Shown: piece after piece, positions 56,546-64,000 of the stretch
Layout of the letters: the number at the start of each line of letters is the position of its first letter
Position numbering within the stretch: position 1 is the first letter of the stretch
Translations under genes and position numbers: made by a program
Source of the DNA: Hepsetus odoe
Taxonomy: Eukaryota > Chordata > Actinopteri > Characiformes > Hepsetidae
Length of the DNA stretch: 64,000 bases
Assembly (NCBI GenBank): GCA_017165825.1
Contig: CM029377.1
Span: forward strand, 20,735,700-20,799,699
Direction: 5' to 3'
The notes under the pieces: generated by a model
Told to the model about the DNA's origin: nothing
The model's input: only the letters and a program-made list of their open reading frames with translations
Database searches by the model: none

Positions 56546-57163
56546 ATAATATCAGGAATAGTTAGAGGCGACGCAGAGGTTTGTCTCGTGTTTCACTTGG
56601 GGAAGCTTTTAATAGACATGCAAAGACTGGCGGCAGCTCATTATGGGGAGAGATTAACGCCTACAAGAGTAATTCTGTCTTCCACACACACACACCCACA
56701 TACACACCCACACACACTCTCTGAGCAAAACTTAACAACTGTCCTCATTGTCATTGCTGCAGCCCTGAAGCCCTGCCCACTATCTTCAGGCCCACCAATG
56801 ACTTTTTAGACATTAAAATAGAATATTGAAACGCATAGTTGACTTAAAGCTGCTGGATCAGATGTTTTCCCATCATTCACTCCTACATGCTGTTCTCTCT
56901 TTCTTCCTCCAATCAACGAGACCCTTAAGACTAACGTATGCGAATGAGCTCTGTTCTAAATGGGCATAAACAAAGTACTTTTGATAGTTTTATTCAACTA
57001 ATCAGGATGGTCCTCTCTGTGGAATCTGTGTAGATGCCTCCAAGCAAGTTCTCCCATTGGCCAGACACGATCACAGACCCATCAGACAGTTTGTCGTAAA
57101 TGATCAGCAGAGTGGCAAGAAATGTGTTGAGAGAAAAAAAAAAAGACACAAATGAACAGCTGA
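55831..57163. other. Low-complexity patches and single-copy DNA; no gene
   Basis: A-rich 56165-56245, (TG)n-(AG)n 56507-56545. 56385-56465 (GTGTAATGAAATAATTAAAGC) and 56565-56665 (GGAAGCTTTTAATAGACATG) look like possible conserved noncoding DNA. No exon seen. Confidence 0.3.
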
Positions 57164-57235
57164 AGATAATAATAATAATAATAATTTTTATTTATATAGC
57201 GCCTTTCTCAAACCCAAGGTCACTTTACAGAGCAA
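57164..57235 (-). mobile_element. L2-type LINE 3' tail only
   Basis: (AAT)n, TTTTTATTTATATAGCGCC, TTTCTCAAACCCAAGGTCAC, the reversed L2 3' end. Severely 5'-truncated. Confidence 0.88.
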
Positions 57236-57239
57236 GTTT

Positions 57240-57560
57240 CCAGGAAGCCATGGTACTCCAGTGCTGTTCCAGAACTGAACTTACCTGGAGTGTCCAGAAC
57301 AATAAGGTGTTCAGTGTCAGAGACGTGGACAAGGTTAGGAAGACTGAAACCCCACCATCACTGAACAAGACACTTTCTTCAAGCAGTGCTTCAGGAAAAA
57401 GTCTGATCTTTCAGCAAGACCATATTTCTGCAGGACAAGGCTCTATAACATGGAAGTTCTCCACCGTGTGGTTAGTAAAGACTTTAAAGATGAAAGAATA
57501 CTGACATGCCCCCTTCCTCACCTGAACTAAACCCTGTTGAGAAAATAAGCTCCTAATAAA
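57240..57560 (+). mobile_element. Tc1/mariner transposase remnant
   Basis: The frame at 57100-57504 reads LIFQQDHISAGQG, matching the Tc1 FQQDNAPVHTA-type catalytic segment. CCTCACCTGAACTAAACCCTG (57518-57538) then corresponds to the SPDLNPIE motif in another frame. Decayed. Confidence 0.65.
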
Positions 57561-57708
57561 TCTGCACACCTTGATAAAGGGTGTTGATCTCCTCAGGCAT
57601 TACTAATTACAAAAAAAAAATTACCCTCATTACACAAACACACATCACCTGATCTGCTTAAATACAATCAGCATTCAGGTTTATACAGAGTTGGAATATC
57701 TGCAGAAC

Positions 57709-58043
57709 TGTCACGGGTGAAGTGTGTTTTGGGCACGGTAGAGGGCGCTCTGTTCTGACTGAGCACACCTGAGCTCATGAAGGCACAGGTGTGCTTCATT
57801 GGGGCTGACTATTTAAGCCCCAATGAGTCAGAACAGCGCACGGCTCATTCGTTAGGCTAAGCCTATGTGGAATGGTGGTTTTGGTATCACTTGGTTGTTT
57901 GGTAACTTGGTTTAGGCTGCAGTTCCTTAGTTTGAGTTAGAACTGCAGTCCTTGGATCTTGTTTTGTTAATATAGTTAATAAAGCTATGTTCCGAACTCC
58001 TGGCTCAGCGTTAGCGTCCTCCCCACACCCCGCCACTGTTACA
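57709..58043 (+). mobile_element. Solo LTR, forward, intact ends
   Basis: TGTCACGGGTGAAG to CGCCACTGTTACA, 335 bp, flanked by the direct 5 bp duplication AGAAC (57704-57708 and 58044-58048). TATTTAA at 57810-57816 (TATA), AATAAAGC near 57979 (polyadenylation). The U3 module is at 57750-57836. The duplication proves integrase-type insertion and later loss of the interior. Best reference copy of the family. Confidence 0.95.
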
Positions 58044-58048
58044 AGAAC

Positions 58049-58703
58049 AATGATGATCTGGTCCAAATGCTCACTCGCCTAATGATTGTGCACACTGCTG
58101 AATCCTCCTACCAAGTTTGAAGAGCAATACATCTGAAGAATGTGGAAACAGATGACAAATGAGGGTCTTATAAATAGATTCAAACAAATGTAATCGCGTC
58201 AAGTCGTTAGAGAAGGTTATCTAAACTTTGCGTATAAAACCCAGTGATGAAAATCAATTGTCCTCAGAGATAAAGCCCAACAAAAGAAAGAGAGCCTGCA
58301 GATAATATCTTCAACATCCAGCACAAACATGAAAGCGGCCTCCATAAATATATTTCTATGGTACAGGGAAATGGTTTTCCTCGTTGATGTTGTTCTGGCA
58401 GCAATGCTAATGAGCATTAGTGTAGAGCGTGGCTTTGCAAGTTTTAGAGAAGATCGAATCTTTGTTACTAGAACACATTACATTCACATGGTAAACATCA
58501 CAGCACCTAATTTCTTCCTGTTTTGTAGAAATGAGACAGTAGTAGAATCATAGTCTAAACACCAAGGGAGGCGCACAAGCATCCTAGAAATCCATCCCCA
58601 ACCTACTCACACCTCCTGCTCTAGCTCTTCATTAAGATGGAGCAGACCTGTGTGCGGAACTTTAGGATTTACCCTCAGCTATGAAATCCTCTCTTAGTGT
58701 TGG
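58049..58703. other. No gene supported
   Basis: 58320-58460 (CCTCCATAAATATATTTCT, AGCAATGCTAATGAGCATTAG) may be conserved noncoding DNA. No exon-like frame. Confidence 0.3.
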
Positions 58704-58901
58704 GTGGTGGTGGTCTAGTGGTTTGGTACTTGCCTAAGGACCTATGGTTCAAGAGGTCCCAAGTTCGAATCCCCTCGAATCTAACACTACCACCACTGGG
58801 TCACTGAGCAAGACCCTTAACCCTGATTAGCTCCAGGGGGACTGTCCCTGTAATTAGGACATGGAAGTCGCTCTGGATAAGAGCATCTGATAAATGTAAA
58901 T
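58704..58901 (+). mobile_element. tRNA-derived SINE (type B)
   Basis: TGGTGGTCTAGTGGTTTGG, B box AAGTTCGAATCCC, TGAGCAAGACCCTTAACCC and AAGTCGCTCTGGATAAGAGC. Confidence 0.93.
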
Positions 58902-59794
58902 ATGTCTTTTTGGCCAAATGATCTCTTCAGGATTCAACTTCAGTGCAGCAGTTTCAAATCTCCATGGCAGTTCTTTGAACATCTCAGATGTGCTGACACA
59001 AAGACCTCCATGCTGAAGCAAATTTTGGCCCATGTTGCTTGTGGCAACCCAACAGAATAAAAAAAAAAGACCTTGATATGGTTAGACAACACAAACAGTA
59101 CTTTCAGGATTGTTTAATTCTGCTGAATCTGCGACCATTTGACCCCAATATTCTCGAGCAGACTTTGGTGAAAGAAGCAAACATCAGACTTCAACACAAA
59201 TAAACCATTGTTTGGCCTTTTGCAAGCTGGCCATTAAATAAAAAGCAAAAAACAAATGGCTCACAAAATTGGAGACTGCAAGGTCAACCATGGTTGTTTG
59301 GAGGCCAGTTGCAAGTCCATTCATTCAATCCAGGAACGTATAAAGAACAAAACAAGGCAAAACAATCCTCTTCCGAGCACGCCAAACAAAATAGGCCATC
59401 TTGGAAAGTCATGACATCACTTCCTGTATTGATTGAACTTCCTGTCAAACACTAGAACCTTCTGGGAAAGGGGTCTCTATGGTAGTTGGGAGGGCATGCC
59501 TATGGTAGGTGTTGACTAACAGTGTTTACGTTAATGATGCACCACACAAATTTTTTTTTACCCCATTACACACAGAGCCATATTTCCTCAAAATTTGATT
59601 TTTATCAGCAACAGTATGAAAAGAGTGATCTAGTCACACCCAGGGTTTACAGTATCCTAGGACACAGTAGTGGACACCTGGTGAAGTTCTCCAGAGACCA
59701 GTTATGACTGGATCTCACTTCTCTGCTCTACATGCTATACTACGAGAAACTGGAACAAGTGTTTTAGTGCTCCAGGCTGCAGGATGTCTACAGA
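58902..59794. other. No gene or named repeat
   Basis: Ordinary composition. Short A and T runs near 59060 and 59550. Confidence 0.4.
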
Positions 59795-59940
59795 TACAAG
59801 GTAGAGGTACAAAAACAATCAAACTGCTCAAGAACAGAAACTGTACTAAAAATGAGAGACAAAAACACTGTCCTTCAGGAAGATCTGGAGAACTGTCCCT
59901 CAACAAGATGTTAAAGATACAAGAACGTTAAGAACGCTCA
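59795..59940 (-). repeat. Dispersed repeat R1, reverse fragment
   Basis: CAATCAAACTGCTCAAGAAC, ACTAAAAATGAGAGACAAAA, CACTGTCCTTCAGGAAGATC and CCTCAACAAGATG mirror 3735-3915. Confidence 0.82.
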
Positions 59941-60767
59941 TCGGTTTGGTGATTCCAAGTGCTTCAAAATGTCTTGTTTTCAGAAAAACAACTGAAAGTC
60001 CAGCACAATAAACTGGTGTATCAATAATAATAATAAAAACTCTTAGCGATGGGCCGGGGTCCAACTGCTGCCAAGCTGGTTCTGATTATAGCTCTGTTTG
60101 AGGCCTCCTGCTTCTCAAGCACACCTTCAAACTGAAGGTTAATGTAACGGCAATCAGGACCTGTTTGTGCTTAATGACAGTTACGTTTAGTTTTTGCCAT
60201 CCTGTGATTAGCGGTGAACTAGCTGTGCAATATCTTCGGCGTTTCGCCAGGGGATCCTGCGGTGCTGTTAATCATTAAATGTGCCTTGTTGAAGCGGGTT
60301 GTGCTGCATCAGGACATGCTGTAATTGCGGCATCTGACTATTAGCTGAAGGAGCCAGTCCTGGCAAATTCTGATCATTCAATAAGTGGGGGGTGGCGACG
60401 TCCTCAGGATGAGTGAAATGCAAGGGTCAGCCCTGAAAACATCTCCTTTGGAATGAAAAATGACTTCAGTCTGATTTGTTCAAATTGTAATTAAAATGAA
60501 GTGAAGCAAGCAGCTGTTTAGCAGTGAAGGGGGAGAGGAAGGACCACCCTACAAATCCATTTTTTTATATTTCTTTTCAGATTAAATGGACACAAACACA
60601 CAGAAAAGATGTACCTCTGTGTGTCCATCGGTGCAGGACAGAGGGAAAGAGATGTACAAGAGAAGACAGGGAGAGTGGACGGTGGAGAAAAGGAGTGCAT
60701 TGAGTGCAATGTCCGTGATGGGATGTCTGAGAACTAGTAGAGACATGGATGAAAGTGAAACAGTGAA
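59941..60767. other. Single-copy DNA with the best candidate conserved noncoding element
   Basis: 60040-60400 is balanced, non-repetitive and dense in homeodomain-like and E-box-like words (GGTTCTGATTATAGCTCTG, TTGTGCTTAATGACAGTTAC, GCTGTTAATCATTAAATGTG, GCATCTGACTATTAGCTGAA). It has no open frame. It contrasts with the surrounding transposons. Regulatory function is inferred only. Confidence 0.3.
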
Positions 60768-61125
60768 GATAATAATAATAATAAATAATAATTATTTTTA
60801 TTTATATATCTCAAACCCAAGGTCACTTAGCAGAAAATATAAGTTAAAAAACAACATAAATTAAAACAGACAAAACACAAAATACAAAGACAGAGAAAAA
60901 CAAACAGCAGAATTAGGAAATCAAGAACAGGGAGAAGTGGAGCAGCACAGACTGAATAGATATGTTTTCAACTGAGTTTTGAAGAGGGACAGAGAGGACG
61001 GTAGGCACATGTTTTGAGGGAGGGAATTCCAGAGTTTAGGGGCAGCAACACAAAATGATCTACCACCCCTGGTAGCTAACCTGAATTTAGGAACTGTGAG
61101 TAACCCGGTACCGGAGGAGCGCAGT

Positions 61126-61573
61126 TGTAACGGTGGTGTGGTACCAGAGGGACGTCAGGTCCGAGCCAGGGGTTCAGAACAGAAGTTTATTAAACAAAGG
61201 AGGTAACACAAACAAACAAGAACTCAGACTGCAGTTACTACTCAGGTAGCTGACTGACTGACTGACTGACTGACTGACTGACTGACTGACTGACTGACTG
61301 ACAAAAACCACCATTACGTGTAGGCATAGCCTATCTAATGAACCGCGCTCTGTTCTGACTCATCGGGGCTTAAATAGTCAGCCCCAATGATGCACACCTG
61401 CCCGCAGGGGCTCAGGTGTGCTTAGTCAGAACAGAGCGCCCGCTAGCGTACCCTAAACACCTCGTGTGACAAACACCCTGAATGTGACCGAGAGCGCCCT
61501 CTAGCGTGCCCAAAACACAACACACGTGACAGAGAGCGCCCTCTAGCGTGCCCAAAACCCAACACATGTGACA
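61126..61573 (-). mobile_element. Solo LTR, reverse, intact ends
   Basis: TGTAACGGTGGTG to CACATGTGACA, 448 bp, with direct duplication GCAGT (61121-61125, 61574-61578). Longer than its relatives because of a (GACT)n tract (61249-61303) and because the terminal U3 segment beginning AGAGCGCCCTCTAGCGTGCC is present about three times (61434-61573). The U3 module at 61345-61439 has a perfect 16 bp outer stem. Confidence 0.95.
61249..61303. repeat. (GACT)n microsatellite inside LTR
   Basis: About 13 TGAC units. Confidence 0.95.
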
Positions 61574-62356
61574 GCAGTGAGCAGGTGGGAGTGTATGAAT
61601 GGGGTAATTCATTAAGGTATGAAGGAGCAGATCCATGAAGGGCTTTAAACACGATGAGAAGCAGCTTGCACTGAATACAATATGATATGGGCAGCCAGTG
61701 AAGTTTGTGGAGAACAGGGGTGATATGTTCAGATTTTTTGGAGAATGTGAGAACACAAGCTGCAGAGTTCTGTATTTACTGGAGCCTGACTAATGTTCTA
61801 GTTGGGAGACCAAAGAGTAAAGCATTACAGTAATCGAGACGGGACGTTATAAAAGCATGAACAGGTATTTCTGCATCCATCAATGAAAGTGATGAGCGGA
61901 GACGTGAGATGTTTCTGAGGTGAAAGAAAGCATTTTTCACAACTGTGTTTATGTGAGATTCAAATGACAGAGCGGGATCAAATATAACACCTAAAATATC
62001 TGGACAGTAGGTGAGGGTGTAACAAGAGCATGGATAAACTGAAATTTTGGAGTTTAGTGATGAGAAATTTGGAGCCAATTAATAAAAGTTCTGTTTTGTC
62101 AGTGTTGAGCTTTAGAAAGTTTGAGGTGAGCCATAGTTTTACGTCATGAATACAAGCTGTGAGGGAAAGGGGTGGAGCGGCTGAAGTGGAGGTGGTAAGG
62201 TAGATTTGGGTATCGTTGGCATAGCAATGCAAACTGACGCCATGGTTTCTAATAATATGACCGAGAGGAAGAATATAAATTATGAATAATAAAGGTCCAA
62301 GAACAGATCCCTGAGAGACACCCTGTTTAACTGGAGCAGGAGGTGATCTGTTGTTA

Positions 62357-62829
62357 GGGTGGCAGTGGTCTAGTGGTAGGGTACTTGCCTATGGACCTAT
62401 GGCTCAAGAGGTCCCGGGTTTGAATCCCATCTCCAGCATTACCACCTCTGGGTCCCTGAGCAAGACACTTAGCCCTGAGTTGCTCCAGGGGGACTGTCCC
62501 TGTAATTAGGTGTAATGTTGCGGGGGAAAAAGGAGTTGCAAGTGCATGGTGGCGATCTCGGAGGTTCATTGGATAATCAAACTCCGTAGTGATACAAAAA
62601 AACAAAGGTGAGCCACAACAATGAACAGGCGAGTGTAGGTCGGTCTGGAGCTCCTTAAATACTAATCTGGCCAGGTGTGAGGGATTGGGTGGTGATAATT
62701 GGGTGTGCTGGAAAACATGATCAGAATTCCGGTGACCGGCACTGAGGCATGTCGCGAACTGTGACATTAGGACATGGAAGTCGCTCTGGATAAGAGCGTC
62801 TGCTAAATGCCGTAAATGTAAATGTAAAT
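62357..62829 (+). mobile_element. tRNA-derived SINE (type B), interrupted
   Basis: 62357-62510 and 62767-62829 join to a full SINE (CAGTGGTCTAGTGGTAGGG head; GTCGCTCTGGATAAGAGCGT tail). The gap is a 256 bp insertion. The SINE itself sits in the L2 LINE. Confidence 0.93.
62511..62766 (-). mobile_element. Solo LTR-like insertion, second family
   Basis: 256 bp from TGTAATGTTGCGGGGG to GCGAACTGTGACA, with TG...CA ends and the exact direct duplication TTAGG (62506-62510, 62767-62771). The interior does not contain the U3 module of the main LTR family, although both ends resemble it (TGTAAY...GTGACA). The strand is assigned by that resemblance. Confidence 0.8.
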
Positions 62830-63169
62830 GTTGTTATGGAGGCGGATGAATTGCTGTCTATCAGTGAGATAAGATGTGAACCAAGAAAGAACGGCTGAAA
62901 GGCGGGAAAGAAGGATATTATGATTGACAGTGTCAAAGGCAGAGCTTAGATCTAAGAGAAGGAGGACACTGAGGGAACCAGAGTCAGCAATGAGTAAAAT
63001 AATAAAAAAAAGATCATGTTCATTATTCTCAGTAGATTGTTTTTATTGGAGTTGAAGTTTGAGGCTTTAATAGTCTTTGAATTCTATTAATATGGAGTGA
63101 GATTCAGTTCACTTTCAGCACAAACAGACTGCAAACATCCTTCAGAGGAGACACATTCCTGTTCTTTTT

Positions 63170-63362
63170 ATTTTATGCTCTCAGTACTTTATACAGTACC
63201 CTGTACTTTTTACTTTCAGTAAATTCTTGTACTTTTTACTTTATAATCTCAGTGCATTCCTCTACTTTTTACTTTATAACCTCAGTACATTCCTGTACTT
63301 CTTACTTTATACTCAGTACATTCTTGTACTTTTCACTTTCAGTACATTCCTGTTATTTTTGA
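63170..63362. repeat. 33 bp minisatellite, second locus
   Basis: CAGTACATTCCTGTACTT with TTACTTTATAATCT, the same unit as at 20755-20960 but more diverged, with some 24-27 bp units. Confidence 0.9.
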
Positions 63363-63392
63363 GTAAAGTAGTTGAATCAGTACTTCTGATTT

Positions 63393-63617
63393 CATCCATC
63401 CATCTTCTGCCGCTTGTCCCAAACGGGGTCGCTGGTGTCCAACCCAGCGCACACAGGGCGAGGGACGCACCCTGGACAGGTCACCAGCCCATCGCAGGGA
63501 GGAGCGGGACAGCACCTTGCTCAAGGGTACTTCAGGGCAACCCATTGGGAAGGGGTTCGAACCCCTGATTCTCCAAACACAAGGTCAACGCCCTAACCAC
63601 TAGGCCACCACTGCCCC
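63393..63617 (-). mobile_element. Composite SINE, second copy
   Basis: CATCCATCCATCTTCTGCCG, CCCTGGACAGGTCACCAGCC, GGTTCGAACCCC B box complement and CTAACCACTAGGCCACCACTG. Same tRNA-head/tail junction as at 19995-20236. Confidence 0.9.
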
Positions 63618-64000
63618 ACTTCTGATTTCATCTATGAATATTATTCACTTAGATATTTTTAAAAATAGAGAGGACCTCCTCTAGTCTCCAGCATCTAAAT
63701 AAAAACAGAAATGCTTGTTTTTGTTACCCTGTATCCGAGTAGGTTTGAAACCAGAGGGATTACAAATAATCACTGCCATCACCAAACCAGATCAAGGCTG
63801 TGGTGGGAGAATCCTGGAAGCTAGGTTTCACCAATTCACATTTGAGAACCAGAGAATGCTAATTGGAGACTGTTGGATTCCATTCACTGTTAGCAACATT
63901 AGCATTACTGATATAACTTTTAACTTCTTTTTGCTTGTTCATTACTTCAAGGCTACAACTACAACTTCGGACATCAGACTGGTGCTGAGTGACCAAACTG
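63618..64000. other. No gene seen
   Basis: Ordinary composition up to the window edge. Confidence 0.4.

Larger units (their letters stand above)
60768..62995 (-). mobile_element. L2-type LINE with nested insertions
   Basis: The left end is the reversed 3' tail (AATAATAATTATTTTTATTT). Reading leftwards from 62995 the reverse transcriptase shows LLLLDLSSAFDTVNHNILLS, then (after the SINE) QGVSQGSVLGPLLF and YANDTQIYL. It continues with VKLWLTSNFLKLNTDKTELL, HINTVVKNAFFHLRNISRLR, SRLDYCNALLFGLP and KALHGSAPSYLNELPHSYTP, and SFSVAAPKLWNSLP beyond the LTR. Insertions: solo LTR 61126-61573 and SINE 62357-62829. Catalytic YADD reads YAND. The 5' end is truncated. Confidence 0.93.

Overview
The window is vertebrate nuclear DNA, most probably from a teleost fish. 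Evidence: very long (CA)n/(GA)n microsatellites, tRNA-headed SINEs ending in the common fish tail GTCGCTCTGGATAAGAGCGT, and remnants of L2-, RTE- and Tc1/mariner-type elements of the kinds that crowd teleost genomes. The species cannot be fixed from the sequence. I found no convincing exon of a host gene, no rRNA and no free-standing tRNA gene. Nearly all longer open frames are readings of simple repeats, minisatellites or decayed transposons. The window therefore looks intergenic or deep-intronic.

Layout. 0-2.2 kb: microsatellites, purine-rich sequence and a short minisatellite. 2.2-7.0 kb: a large 20-22 bp minisatellite in two blocks, the second with a higher-order repeat, separated by a dispersed repeat and a SINE. 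7.6-10.8 kb: further short-period minisatellites, one invaded by two SINEs. 11.2-16.2 kb: a decayed Tc1-like transposon split by an LTR retrotransposon on the minus strand. That element's 3.2 kb interior encodes coiled-coil and acidic protein segments instead of a recognisable gag-pol. 17-33 kb: minisatellites (33, 21 and 26 bp), SINEs, a dense CA/GA cluster and single-copy sequence. 33.9-37 kb: an RTE-type LINE broken by LTR insertions. 38 kb: an L2 fragment inside a 21 bp minisatellite. 41-49 kb: LINE, SINE and LTR fragments. 50-60 kb: a TGGA-rich minisatellite, an inverted repeat engulfing LTR pieces, a Tc1 remnant and an intact-ended solo LTR. 60.8-63.6 kb: an L2 element with a solo LTR, a SINE, and a further solo LTR nested in that SINE.

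The most notable signals are two. (1) One LTR family, with eight or nine copies here, carries in its U3/TATA region a foldable module of about 90 bp: an outer stem enclosing two hairpins. One hairpin stem shows a paired (compensatory) change between copies. (2) The 12.1-16.1 kb element of that family has LTRs and a polypurine tract but carries about 3 kb of apparently non-retroviral, intronless, now broken coding sequence, suggesting capture of a cellular transcript. A third theme is that unrelated minisatellites in the window repeatedly have periods near 20-22 bp, and several have been invaded by transposons.

Family names rest on remembered consensus features and visible protein motifs; no database search was possible.
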